Shown here one piece after another: positions 35,419-43,888 of a stretch of 64,000 bases of DNA. The notes under the pieces are model-generated. The model was not told the origin of the DNA, did not search any database, and worked only from the letters and a program-made list of their open reading frames with translations. Source of the DNA: Poriferisodalis sp026713105. GTDB lineage: Bacteria > Actinomycetota > Acidimicrobiia > Acidimicrobiales > Poriferisodalaceae. The stretch lies in NCBI GenBank assembly GCA_965115995.1, contig OZ220472.1:3534001-3598000 (forward strand). The letters run 5' to 3'. The translations under genes and the position numbers were made by a program. The number at the start of each line of letters is the position of its first letter. Position 1 is the stretch's first letter.

Positions 35419-35781
35419 GTGTCAGAGAATGACCGCTCGCGCCCCTACGCTTCGCTGTGTGAGCACGCCGACGAGCAGGTCGCGGAGTAGATGATGTCGT
35501 GCCTGCCGGTCGCGCCGGTGACGGACCTGGTCACCAAGCAGTACCTCAAGACAGTGCTCTCGGCCGAGTTCTCGAAGTTCGCGCTGACAATCGCCGCACA
35601 ACGCGAAGCCGACCGGACGGAACACGCCGCACAACGCGAAGCCGACCGGGCTGAACAGACCGCACAACGCAAAGCCGACCGTGCCGAGTCTGTGCGACAG
35701 TTCCGGTGGCTGATCGGCACCTTCATCGCACTGACGGGCGTGCTCGTCGGCGCCATGTACGGCGTCGTCGCCATCACCTGA
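35419..35781 (+). pseudogene. Small coiled-coil membrane protein paralogue, nonsense-interrupted
   Basis: Paralogue of the gene at 24,599. From GTG 35,419 it reads S-E-N-D-R-S-R-P-Y-A-S-L then, after 23 codons, an in-frame TAG at 35,488-35,490 where the intact copy has Tyr. It continues in the same frame as M-M-S-C-L-P-V-A-P, D-L-V-T-K-Q-Y-L-K-T-V-L, three A-Q-R-E/K-A-D-R repeats and a C-terminal membrane helix (LIGTFIALTGVLVGAMYGVV). Re-initiation at ATG 35,491 would give 96 residues with the coiled coil and anchor intact. A partial second copy of the cassette 3' block (35,794-35,835) follows it. Confidence 0.7.
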
Positions 35782-35891
35782 GACCGCCGCGCCGGGCACT
35801 ATCGCCTGATCAACGGCGGAGCCGGCCGCGCCGTCGCAATGATCGCACCGTAGCTATTGCATAAAGCTTCCTATATCCGTAGTATTTAGAT

Positions 35892-36557
35892 ATGGAGCCG
35901 GTTGGGATAGCAGACGCCGCACGGCAATTGGGGGTCAGCCCTCGACGCGTCCATCAGCTGGTAGCCGCAGGTCGGCTGAGCGGTCACCGCATCGGGCAAT
36001 CATGGGTGCTCGACCGGGCCGCCGTCCAACGATTTGCGCGCGGTCGGTCCGAGGCCGGCCGGCCGTGGAGTCCGTGCTCCGCCTGGAACGTGCTAGCGCT
36101 GGCCAGCGGGGACGACGCGCGAGGTTCGGCAGTCGACCGGTCACGCGCCAAGAAGCGGCTGCAAGTTGGGCTCGAGCCACTCGCCAAACGCCTGTCGAGC
36201 CGAGCCCAGAGCCGTTGGTTCTACGCCCATCCCGGAGTGCAGCCAGAGATGCTCTCGCATCCCGGCGTGGTCGCGAGCGGGGTCAGCGCGCTGCGCGACC
36301 ACCAAGTCGACCTGATCGTCAGCGACCAGTCCGAGGCGTACGTGCTGGAGTCTCGCGTCGCCGAACTGGTCGGCCGATTCGTTCTTGATGCTGATTCAGA
36401 CAGGCCCAATGTCCGACTGCGCCTGGTCAGCGATAACGATTGGCCTTTCGAGCCTGGCCGGCGTGTGGCCCCCGCCCCGGTCGTGGCAATTGACCTGCTG
36501 GAGTCTGAAGACGGGCGCTCCCAGCGCGCCGCCCGCGAGCTGCTGGCCCGGGCATGA
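35892..36557 (+). CDS. HTH antitoxin-like protein of an AbiE-type pair (AbiEi-like)
   Basis: 221 residues. The N-terminus is an excisionase/MerR-type helix-turn-helix (GIADAARQLGVSPRRVHQLV, then R-L-S-G-H-R-I-G-Q-S-W-V-L-D). The C-terminal domain (A-Y-V-L-E-S-R-V-A-E-L-V, A-I-D-L-L-E-S-E-D) may contact the toxin. Its stop overlaps the ATG of the nucleotidyltransferase gene, the arrangement of AbiEi/AbiEii abortive-infection pairs. The start ATG 35,892 follows an AT-rich stretch (TATCCGTAGTATTTAGATAT) that could be its promoter. Confidence 0.65.
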   Translation: MEPVGIADAARQLGVSPRRVHQLVAAGRLSGHRIGQSWVLDRAAVQRFARGRSEAGRPWSPCSAWNVLALASGDDARGSAVDRSRAKKRLQVGLEPLAKRLSSRAQSRWFYAHPGVQPEMLSHPGVVASGVSALRDHQVDLIVSDQSEAYVLESRVAELVGRFVLDADSDRPNVRLRLVSDNDWPFEPGRRVAPAPVVAIDLLESEDGRSQRAARELLARA

Positions 36558-37300
36558 ACCGCCGCAACGTCCTCGAGATGGAGCCAGTCGAGCTCCCCGA
36601 CCTGCCAGGCATCGAGGAAGGCCTGTGGATGACACTGCTGGAGCTTGCTGAGGTCCAACCAGACAACTGGACGTTGATCGGCGGGCAGATGGTCTTGCTG
36701 CACGCCCTCGAACAGGGTGCGAGTCTCCCGCGCGTCTCAACGGATCTCGATGTATTGGTGGACGCTCGAATCGCGACCCGAGCCATTCGCGGCCTCGTGC
36801 ACGCGCTTCAAGTGCGCGGGTTCGAATCAGCAGGAATGTCTCCGGAAGGAATCGCACATCGCTATGCGCGCGATGGTGTCAGCGTCGACGTCTTGGCACC
36901 GGAGGGTCTCGGTAAACGCGCCGACCTCACCACCACGCCGCCTGGGAGGACGCTGGAGATACCCGGCGGCACCCAAGCACTGAAACCAACCGAATTCCTG
37001 CTGGTCGTGTACCGCGGGCGGGCGGGCAATGTGCCCCGGCCGTCACTCTTGGGAGCCCTTATCTGCAAGGCGTGCGCTGTCGCCGTCGACGACGTCCCCC
37101 ACGCTCAGCGCTCAGACTTCGCGTTGCTGCTGAGCCTGATCGACGACCCGCTGCACATGGCTTCAGAGCTCAACAAGAAAGACCGGCAGCGACTGCGCAT
37201 ACGAGCCGAAATGGGCGATTCTGCGCACCCGTCCTGGGGCACCCTCGACGCCGATGCCGCAGCGCGCGGTCTTGCGACATACCGGCTCCTGACTCGGTAA
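36554..37300 (+). CDS. AbiEii-like nucleotidyltransferase toxin
   Basis: 248 residues. It carries L-I-G-G-Q-M-V-L-L-H-A and V-S-T-D-L-D-V-L-V, the G-G and S-T-D-x-D motifs of nucleotidyltransferases in the AbiEii/AbiGii family. A downstream K-P-T-E-F-L-L-V-V-Y and a helical C-terminus follow. AbiEii toxins arrest growth upon phage infection by nucleotidyl transfer. The overlap with the HTH gene supports a type IV-like toxin-antitoxin unit. Confidence 0.72.
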   Translation: MNRRNVLEMEPVELPDLPGIEEGLWMTLLELAEVQPDNWTLIGGQMVLLHALEQGASLPRVSTDLDVLVDARIATRAIRGLVHALQVRGFESAGMSPEGIAHRYARDGVSVDVLAPEGLGKRADLTTTPPGRTLEIPGGTQALKPTEFLLVVYRGRAGNVPRPSLLGALICKACAVAVDDVPHAQRSDFALLLSLIDDPLHMASELNKKDRQRLRIRAEMGDSAHPSWGTLDADAAARGLATYRLLTR

Positions 37301-37672
37301 CCGTACGCCGCGCATGGTCGACGACGGGGCTCTCGGCTTGGGCCAGATGTGTGGGTTTGTCCGCGTTGATGTGTTGGTGATGTGGGTGACGTGCATATAG
37401 TGCTGACTCGCTTACGCTAGCCAGCCCCTTATGAATGCGAAATTGCCGGCGGGTACAAACGGCACCTTAGCGGCGAGATGTGTCCGCTGAGTCGGTGTGG
37501 GCTCGGCCTGTGAGCACTTACCGATATTGCCCGATTTTATGCCTGTGACCTGCATATTTGCTTACAGATTTGGCCGTATTCGGCGTCGCGTACCTCGTTT
37601 TCGAGGTCATTTTGGGCTGCTGGGCGCGCCTAAGGTTCCTGTACGTAAAATAGACGTAAGCGACAGTCTGAA
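37301..37672 (+). other. AT-richer region before the recombinase with paired ACGTAA motif
   Basis: 372 bp without a gene, distinctly less GC-rich from 37,400 on than its surroundings. It contains GTACGTAAAATAGACGTAAG at 37,641-37,660 (ACGTAA-N5-ACGTAA at 37,643-37,659), ending 13 bp before the recombinase ATG. No tRNA, the usual target of this recombinase class, is visible. Confidence 0.5.
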
Positions 37673-38842
37673 ATGCCGAATCACCGGCCACTTACAGCGC
37701 ATTTCGTGAAGTCATGCGCGACCCCTGGGCGATACGGGGATGGTCGCGGCAGCAAGGGGCTCCGCCTGGTGGTGAGCCCCAGCAAGGTGGCGCCCGCCGG
37801 CGTCACCAAGTCGTGGGTGGCCGAGGTGCGAGGGCCCGAGGGCCGGCGCATCGCACGGGGATTGGGCAGTTATCCAGCGGTTTCGCTGACGCAAGCCCGC
37901 AAGCTCGCAGCTGAGAACTATGTGGCGGTCAAGTCTGGAGCGATCGATCTGCGTGCGCGCTCGGGCCTGTCAGCTCCCACACTCGAGCGGGCGCTTGACG
38001 CCGTGATCCCGCTGCGCAATATGAAGCCCGAGACCGTGCGCGACTGGCGATCATCGCTCGAACGCCACGCAGGCGACCTCATGGGCGTGCATATCGGGCT
38101 CATCACGTCAGCCGACATCATGAGCGTCCTCACCCCGGTCTGGCAGCCGAAGCCTGCGCTGGGCCGCAAGATCCTGCAGCGGCTTGCCGTGCTCATGGAC
38201 TGGGCCAAGGCGAACAACCTGCGAGACGACAACCCGTGCGATGCGGTGCGCGCAGCCCTGCCACGCAACGATCATCAGGCTGCCCACCATCGGGCGCTCG
38301 CATGGCCCGATCTGCCGGCGGCATTGGGGCTGGCGCAGAGCTACCGCCGTCCGATGGCTGTGCGCCTGTTGGAATTCGTGGTGGCCACGGCGGTGCGGAT
38401 CAGCGAGGCGCTGGCAGTCACCTGGACCGAGATCGATCTCGACGCACAGGTGTGGACCGTGCCCGCCGAGCGCATGAAGGCCAGCCGCGAGCACCGGGTG
38501 CCGCTGTCGGGCTTCGCCCTCGATGTGCTCGAGCACGCCGGCCGGCTCGCCGAGCGCGACGCGATCTCGTCTAGCTATGTGTTCCCCACTGCGGCCGGCA
38601 AGCCGCTGCACCGCAACGTGCCGATCAAGATGTTCGTCGAGCTCGGCATCGACACCACCACCCACGGGCTGCGTTCGACGTTCTCTGACTGGGCGATCGA
38701 AGCCGGGTACGACTCGATGACCGTGCACCGCGCCACAGCGCATGAAGATCGCAACTCGGTGCGCGCCGCCTACCAGCGCACCGACCGGCTGGAAGAGCGC
38801 CGAGCGATGATGCAGGCCTGGGGAGAGTTCCTCGCCGGCTGA
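37673..38842 (+). CDS. Tyrosine recombinase (P4-type integrase, DUF4102 N-terminus)
   Basis: 389 residues. The N-terminal DUF4102-like arm-binding domain (H-F-V-K-S-C-A-T-P-G-R-Y-G-D-G-R-G) is followed by a SAM-like core-binding domain and the catalytic domain. Active-site residues are Arg in A-T-A-V-R-I-S-E-A-L, Lys in E-R-M-K-A-S-R-E-H-R, H-x-x-R in T-H-G-L-R-S-T-F, His in A-T-A-H-E-D-R and Tyr in R-A-A-Y-Q-R-T. All are intact, so it should be active. It stands between leaderless CWB2 copies B (+) and C (-). Its last codons are repeated as a 26-bp direct repeat 775 bp downstream. Confidence 0.88.
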   Translation: MPNHRPLTAHFVKSCATPGRYGDGRGSKGLRLVVSPSKVAPAGVTKSWVAEVRGPEGRRIARGLGSYPAVSLTQARKLAAENYVAVKSGAIDLRARSGLSAPTLERALDAVIPLRNMKPETVRDWRSSLERHAGDLMGVHIGLITSADIMSVLTPVWQPKPALGRKILQRLAVLMDWAKANNLRDDNPCDAVRAALPRNDHQAAHHRALAWPDLPAALGLAQSYRRPMAVRLLEFVVATAVRISEALAVTWTEIDLDAQVWTVPAERMKASREHRVPLSGFALDVLEHAGRLAERDAISSSYVFPTAAGKPLHRNVPIKMFVELGIDTTTHGLRSTFSDWAIEAGYDSMTVHRATAHEDRNSVRAAYQRTDRLEERRAMMQAWGEFLAG

Positions 38843-39623
38843 TCAGCGCCCACTGGTCAACGTCAACATTGCTTCCACAGATCGAGATATATTTCTCATT
38901 CAGTGGAAACAAAGTCTTCCCCGAGTCTGCTCCCCATCTTGCGGTCACGCCAGCAAGGCGAGATCCTGACGTTTCTTCTGTGCGACCCGGATCGGGAGGT
39001 CAGCCTCAGCGAGTTAGCGAACCGCACGGGAGTGCCGCTGGCGTCTGTTCATCGAGAAGTCGAGCGTGCCGACTCCGCAGGCATCACCGTCAGCCGCCGA
39101 GTGGGCAACACCAGGCTTGTACGCGCCGACACCGACAGTCCGTACTACGACAGTCTGTCTGACATCTTGGTCAAGGCGTTCGGGCCGCCGACGGTGCTCG
39201 CGGAGGCGCTCGAAGGCGTCGAGGGCGTCAAGTCTGCGTACGTGTACGGGTCGTGGGCGGCGCGTCTGCATGGCGTCGCGGGGACACGTCCGGTCAGCGA
39301 CATCGACGTGCTGGTGCTCGGCGAGCCGGACCGCGAGGAACTGTACGCAGCGCTCAGCGGTGTTGAGCAACGACTTGGGCGTCCGGCCAATGTGACGATC
39401 CGAGATGCAGACTGGCTCAGCAGCGGATCAAGCACGTTCCACGCAACGGTGACACAACGTCCCATGGTCTCGATCGAGGTCAAGGGTTCGCCCGGTAAGG
39501 AGCTAGGTCAATCGCGTTCGTGAGACGCTGCACGCCAGACACAGCATCGTCGGCAATGCCAGTCGCCCACCGCGCATCGTCGTCGTCGGGCGTCATCGAG
39601 AGTTCCTCGCCGGCTGATCAGCG
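38823..39623 (+). mobile_element. 775-bp unit bounded by 26-bp direct repeats carrying an HTH-nucleotidyltransferase gene
   Basis: The 26 bp at 38,823-38,848 (end of the recombinase gene, starting GAGAGTTCCTCGCCGGCTGA) recur exactly at 39,598-39,623. The intervening DNA contains one gene. This looks like an insertion that regenerated the recombinase 3' end, or a tandem duplication with loss of the rest. The repeats could be recombination sites. Confidence 0.55.
38903..39523 (+). CDS. Winged-helix protein with nucleotidyltransferase domain
   Basis: 206 residues. An N-terminal winged helix (V-S-L-S-E-L-A-N-R-T-G-V-P-L-A-S-V-H-R-E-V-E-R) is fused to a minimal nucleotidyltransferase domain (Y-V-Y-G-S-W-A-A-R-L ... 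V-S-D-I-D-V-L-V-L-G). The G-S ... D-x-D metal-binding motif is intact. Such fusions are seen among antitoxins and defence-associated regulators. GTG 38,903 lies ten bases after a good -10 (TATATT, 38,888-38,893), so the mRNA may be leaderless. TTCCAC/GTGGAA inverted repeats flank that promoter. Confidence 0.68.
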   Translation: METKSSPSLLPILRSRQQGEILTFLLCDPDREVSLSELANRTGVPLASVHREVERADSAGITVSRRVGNTRLVRADTDSPYYDSLSDILVKAFGPPTVLAEALEGVEGVKSAYVYGSWAARLHGVAGTRPVSDIDVLVLGEPDREELYAALSGVEQRLGRPANVTIRDADWLSSGSSTFHATVTQRPMVSIEVKGSPGKELGQSRS

Positions 39624-39628
39624 GGTGA

Positions 39629-40093
39629 TCAGCGCGCCTGCCCGGCCTCGATGCGCGTCAGACGCTCGGTGTGGTCCTGCAGACGCGTCTCCACTCGCGT
39701 CAGACGCTCGGTGTGGTGCTGCAGAAGCTCGGTGTGGTCCTGCAGTTGGGCTTCTATGTGCCTGAATCGTTCGGTGTGGTCCTGTTGGCGCGTCTCCACT
39801 CGGGTCAGACGCTCGGTGTGATCCCGCAGAGTCGCGTGAACCTCGCCAAACTCGGTGCGCAGCCCGCGGATGTCATCGCGCAGGGTGTCGCAAGCTGCGA
39901 TGGCCGCCAACCCGCCGACCGTAATCAACCCAGTGACCAACGTGGCCGCAATGGTCGCGATCGCACGGGTGCTCAGCGGGTCCCGAGGCTGGCCGGATGA
40001 TGCGGGTTTGCGGCCACCTGGCTGCTCGTCGACGTCGTTGCTCGCTGCATCGGGGCGCAGCGTTTCGCCCTCTACCGATCCCAGCGCTGTCAT
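39629..40093 (-). CDS. Membrane-anchored coiled-coil protein with HTERLTRVE repeats
   Basis: 154 residues: a polar N-terminus, one membrane helix (AIATIAATLVTGLITVGGLA), then a coiled coil with repeated D-H-T-E-R-L-T-R-V-E-T-R (DNA repeat at 39,650-39,830). It resembles the C-terminus of the coiled-coil gene at 23,630 (L-L-D-H-T-G-R-L-A-R-L-E). It may belong with the other two loci (24,599; 35,419) as a locally multiplied family of anchored coiled coils. Function unknown. Confidence 0.6.
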   Translation of the reverse strand: MTALGSVEGETLRPDAASNDVDEQPGGRKPASSGQPRDPLSTRAIATIAATLVTGLITVGGLAAIAACDTLRDDIRGLRTEFGEVHATLRDHTERLTRVETRQQDHTERFRHIEAQLQDHTELLQHHTERLTRVETRLQDHTERLTRIEAGQAR

Positions 40094-40291
40094 GGCCGTC
40101 CCTTTGGTTCGAATGGCCCACGCGAATGCGGACCGGGCATTGGCTCAGGGAAGTGCCTTGCTTTGCGTATCGACGACTGTAAGCGACGAGCGGGCCGCCA
40201 CCGAGCGCATTATGCAAAGTGTGCATCTTTCCGGCGTGAAGGTGACATGGCAGCGAACCCGCGGTCAACTTTGTCTGCGGGGCCGGACGCG

Positions 40292-40395
40292 AAGGACCCC
40301 GGGGCCTGAGCCCCGGGGTCCTTCTTGGACTTGCCAGCCTTGCGGCCGGCTCAGCCGTTGATCAGACGATGGTGCCTGACCGTGGGGTCATATCC
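40292..40395 (-). terminator. Conserved 3' block and hairpin of copy C
   Basis: Hairpin 40,292-40,323 (AAGGACCCCGGGGC-CTGA-GCCCCGGGGTCCTT, perfect 14-bp stem). Between it and the stop of copy C lies GCCAGCCTTGCGGCCGGCTC plus GATCAGACG, the same block as after B, D and E. The rest of the 302-bp gap (40,094-40,291) shows no gene. Confidence 0.8.
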
Positions 40396-43203
40396 CTACG
40401 GCTTGATGCTGCTGTCCGGGCGGAGACTGTTGAGAATCTCCCGGATGTTGGGCACACCAGCACCGGCGACGGTCTGATAGTTGTCCGCGACACCGTTTGG
40501 AATGACACGGAACCCAACCCGTGTCGGCATTTCCAGCATGGAGTCAAAGGTGTAGCTGATGTGCACCTGGTTGTCCGGATCCTGGAACATCACTGTCAGC
40601 CCATCGGTATCGGCAGCAGGAGTCAGGTCCTGAGCCATATGTGAGCTGCCAATGGCATTGGCCAGAGCCAAGCCGGAATCATTGGAGCCGTCAGCGGCTG
40701 TCAGCGTCTCGACGAAGTCGTTGAACTTGACAACCACACCGACCGATGTCAGGCCCGTCATCTCATCATCGTCGTCGCCGAACCGTTCGCCGCCCGGTTC
40801 GGTGCCGGACAGCGCACTGCCCTTGAATTGGGTAGCCGGCGCGAAGTAGGCGACGCTGAAGTTGGCAGCGAAGTCGCTGTTGCGCACCAGCGCTGCGGCC
40901 AAGTCGCCCAGCGTCGGCCCAGACACCCCGCTCGGCAGCGGGCTCGAAGGCACTGCTTCGGCGATGGTGTAGCTAATCCGCTGGTTGACAATGTCCACAC
41001 CGACATCGATGTCAAACACATTGGTGTTCTGCACGCCATTCGTGTTGTCGTTGTCGGAGTCGGAACGGTCGTCGTAGCCGTAGATCACCCAGCCGTTGCC
41101 GCGTGCACCCGAAGCGACGCCGGTTGCCTTGGCTGTCACCGTCAGATGATCGGTGGCGGCAGTGTCGATGATCGCACTGGCCTGCGTGCCGTGCATGTAG
41201 TCACCGATAGACACGGAATGGATCTCGAAGTTGGTGCTCGGCGACCCAGGCGTGTTGGTCTTGACTGCTTGCACCGTTGGTCGGACCAGCGCGCTGCGTC
41301 GGCCGCCGGTGTCAATCACGGCGCCGCGCGCCACGGAGATCACATCACCCGCCACGAGGTTGCGACTGACCGTTACCCGGTACCGACGATGCGCATCGTC
41401 CCTTCCGACAGAAGTCGGGGCGGTCGGCGCAGCTGTTACCGAGTTCACGGTTACCGCAGTTTGGCGGGCAGCGGCGGTAACCGATACGAATTCGGCCAGA
41501 TTGGTGTTGGTCTCGAACTCATCGTGCAGAACGGTTGCCGGCGGCTCAGTTACGAGCACATCGAACGTCCCCAAGCCGGGGACGGCGATGACCTCGACAA
41601 TCGGAGCGGACCGATCAACCGGAGGCGACACCGGTCCCAGCGTCAACGGCTCGGATTCCAGCTTGCGCCGGTCACCGTTCGCGCCGATCCTGGTGCCGTC
41701 GCGCTCAATCAGTGTCGGGTCCACGCTGATGACGTCGCCGGGCTCGAGGGTGTGCGACACATACACCGTCGCGGTTCGGTCTGCGATGAAGACCAGGTCG
41801 CGGTAGCCGATCAGCTCCACGCCAGTCCCGCCCGTAGGCGCAACGGCATTGCGCGGATTGTCCGGATTGGCGCCAGTGGCGGTGAGCGCCTCGATGCGGC
41901 GTCCGTTCACCCTGTACAGCGTCGGGTCCAACACCGTCCCGCGAACCTCGTCAGGACCGTCGACCTCGTCGGCCTGAAGGCCATCAGCCGGGTCGTCTTG
42001 GTCCGCAGGCAATCGCACGTCGTCGCTGAAGGTGACCGTGAACACACCGCCACATGGTGTGGTGTCGTCTGTCCCGTCACCGTCGCAGTCACCAGACCAC
42101 GTCTTGTACACACCAGTTACCGGATCGATCTCGGCACTGATCGTGGCGGTAAGCGCGCTGGAGGTCTTCGCAGCAGCAACGGCGTCAGCCATCACCGAGT
42201 TGGAGACAACAGCAGTGCCGCCGATCGCCAAGATCCGCTGGTGGGTCTTGCCGTGCCCGGCACGGGACTCAGCCGTCGAGGCCAGGTAGTCGCTGACCGC
42301 AGCCGGCAGGTCGTCATCGACGAGCAGGATGGGCACCGCACGGCCGTCGCCGTAGCCGCGGCCCAGCACCGGAGCAGCAGCAATGCCGTCCGCTGTTGCG
42401 TCGCGGTTCACCAAAGCGACTAGATCGGGGTTCGTGCTCAGCACTGCAGCGCACGTACCGAGCATTTCCTTGGCGACCATCACCGATGTTGCAGCGGCCG
42501 AGCCGCCGGAAATGCGCTGTACGTTGACCACGCCGATTTCCTCGACCAACTCGTTGACTACGTCAGCCGACACGGCGGACATGCCGCCGACCACGACGAC
42601 ACGCTCGACCTTGTTGTCGGTCAGGAACGACGCCGTCGACTCCGGCACCATGTCTGCAGCGGTGAGCAGGATCGGCAGACCTAGACGGAACGCAAGCGGG
42701 CCCGAGATCACCGCGTCAGCGCGGCCTTCTTCGCCGCCGTTCACCAAGATCGCAGCAGGCTGGCTCGACTTGCACCACGTCGGGTTCGGACCGCCCAGAT
42801 CGTTGCCGATCGCAGCAGCCGTCGCGTATCGGTCAGCACCCGAGACACGCTTCACGCTCGGACGCGATCCGAGGCTCTCGATCGCGGTCACGATCGCGTC
42901 CGGGACTGCAGCGGTGCCGCCCACGATCACCACGTCGGTGACGTTCTGCTCGTCAATGAACCGCGCCACATTGTGGGGCAGCTGGCTCGAACGCGTCAGC
43001 AGCACCGGCGCATTCAGATTGCCGGCAAGGCCCGACGCGGTCACCGCGTCGACCTGGGTTTCGCCCGAAGCGATGATCACTGTCGAGATCGAGCCCTCAT
43101 CAGCAGCGAAACGCTCTGCGAGCGCTACCGCGGTGTTGTAGCGGTGAGAGCCTGCGAACCCACGCGAATCGGGGACATTGTCGCCGTTCGTGTCGCACGG
43201 CAT
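40396..43203 (-). CDS. CWB2 surface protein copy C, leaderless (candidate silent cassette)
   Basis: 935 residues if started at ATG 43,203 (M-P-C-D-T-N-G-D-N-V-P-D). Homology to the family begins right there. The frame is open to 43,320, but those residues (M-V-E-G-R-R-A-A-R-G-F-K-P) match the non-coding flank of copy B and are not a signal peptide. Three CWB2 repeats (residues ~10-330), a variable region, and the C-terminus N-I-R-E-I-L-N-S-L-R-P-D-S-S-I-K-P. B and C are closest in the CWB2 part (roughly 85-90% at the DNA level where compared). They lie tail-to-tail around the recombinase. Confidence 0.75.
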   Translation of the reverse strand: MPCDTNGDNVPDSRGFAGSHRYNTAVALAERFAADEGSISTVIIASGETQVDAVTASGLAGNLNAPVLLTRSSQLPHNVARFIDEQNVTDVVIVGGTAAVPDAIVTAIESLGSRPSVKRVSGADRYATAAAIGNDLGGPNPTWCKSSQPAAILVNGGEEGRADAVISGPLAFRLGLPILLTAADMVPESTASFLTDNKVERVVVVGGMSAVSADVVNELVEEIGVVNVQRISGGSAAATSVMVAKEMLGTCAAVLSTNPDLVALVNRDATADGIAAAPVLGRGYGDGRAVPILLVDDDLPAAVSDYLASTAESRAGHGKTHQRILAIGGTAVVSNSVMADAVAAAKTSSALTATISAEIDPVTGVYKTWSGDCDGDGTDDTTPCGGVFTVTFSDDVRLPADQDDPADGLQADEVDGPDEVRGTVLDPTLYRVNGRRIEALTATGANPDNPRNAVAPTGGTGVELIGYRDLVFIADRTATVYVSHTLEPGDVISVDPTLIERDGTRIGANGDRRKLESEPLTLGPVSPPVDRSAPIVEVIAVPGLGTFDVLVTEPPATVLHDEFETNTNLAEFVSVTAAARQTAVTVNSVTAAPTAPTSVGRDDAHRRYRVTVSRNLVAGDVISVARGAVIDTGGRRSALVRPTVQAVKTNTPGSPSTNFEIHSVSIGDYMHGTQASAIIDTAATDHLTVTAKATGVASGARGNGWVIYGYDDRSDSDNDNTNGVQNTNVFDIDVGVDIVNQRISYTIAEAVPSSPLPSGVSGPTLGDLAAALVRNSDFAANFSVAYFAPATQFKGSALSGTEPGGERFGDDDDEMTGLTSVGVVVKFNDFVETLTAADGSNDSGLALANAIGSSHMAQDLTPAADTDGLTVMFQDPDNQVHISYTFDSMLEMPTRVGFRVIPNGVADNYQTVAGAGVPNIREILNSLRPDSSIKP

Positions 43204-43549
43204 TCTCTTCGCTTCTAGGGGCTGAGTTACGCGATGAGCTGCTCCACGGTGGTCGCGATCCCCCGTAGTGAGCCGGAATTCGGGCTTGAAGCCGCGCGCG
43301 GCGCGCCTCCCCTCGACCATGAAGCCGGACTTATGGGTTGCGCGCCGGTCGAAGGTTGACGCGAGGTTGGTCAGGTCTCAACCAAATGTGCTGTCAAAGA
43401 CCGACAGCCTGGCCCAATGGGCCCCCGTTTTACGTCTCCGTTACGTACGGCGTGACCCGCGAATTGACCCGCGAGGCCTGTCGGCTGCGGACCCTCAGAC
43501 AGTCACGCAGCGGGTCCGCGAGGCGAGCTGGACCCGACCAACAATTCCC
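43204..43549 (-). other. 5' flank of copy C
   Basis: 346 bp between copy C and hepT. The part to about 43,480 aligns with the 5' flank of copy B (31,880-32,165), including the paired ACGTAA motif at 43,430-43,446 (minus strand). No promoter or signal sequence for copy C was found. Confidence 0.6.
43430..43446 (-). promoter_or_regulatory. ACGTAA-N5-ACGTAA motif, copy C
   Basis: On the minus strand it reads ACGTAACGGAGACGTAA, 15 of 17 bases identical to the site before copy B, and lies about 227 bp upstream of the first conserved codons of copy C. Confidence 0.5.
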
Positions 43550-43888
43550 TCAGCACTCAGCAAGCGGCGCCGCACCCAGCGTGCTCGCTAGCTCAGGAAT
43601 GTCGGAGACCATGGTGTCCCACAGGATCTCAGGTTCGGTTCTGAAGTACTCGTGCATGAGCAGGTTGCGAAGCGATTTGGCCTTTCTTATCGGCACGTTC
43701 CTGTGCATGTTCAAGAACTCGTCTGAGAGATGCGTCATTGCCTCACCGACAACGGCGAGCTCGTAGCTCGCAGCGCTCACGGCGAGCCAGCTTCCGTCGA
43801 ACTTCTCTCGGCCCAACTCGACGATCTCCGCCAAGCGGCCGCACGCGGCGAGAATGTCCGCGACCCGCTCGGCGTCGCTGCGGCTCAC
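43550..43888 (-). CDS. hepT: HepT-like HEPN ribonuclease toxin
   Basis: 112 residues from GTG 43,888, overlapping the mntA stop. All-helical DUF86/HepT protein with the HEPN catalytic motif R-N-L-L-M-H-E-Y (Rx4HxY) and the preceding helix Y-E-L-A-V-V-G-E-A-M-T-H-L. HepT toxins are neutralised by polyadenylylation of the motif Tyr by MntA. Both active motifs are intact here. Confidence 0.87.
   Translation of the reverse strand: MSRSDAERVADILAACGRLAEIVELGREKFDGSWLAVSAASYELAVVGEAMTHLSDEFLNMHRNVPIRKAKSLRNLLMHEYFRTEPEILWDTMVSDIPELASTLGAAPLAEC

Noticed and set aside
37301..37672. A tRNA as integration target before the tyrosine recombinase
   Set aside because: No cloverleaf or T-loop (GGTTCGAATCC-like) sequence is visible. 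GTTCGAAT strings at 23,655 and 36,820 lie inside coding genes.
35419..40093. Insertion sequence or transposon around the recombinase
   Set aside because: No transposase and no terminal inverted repeats were found apart from the cassettes. The only mobile-type gene is the tyrosine recombinase.
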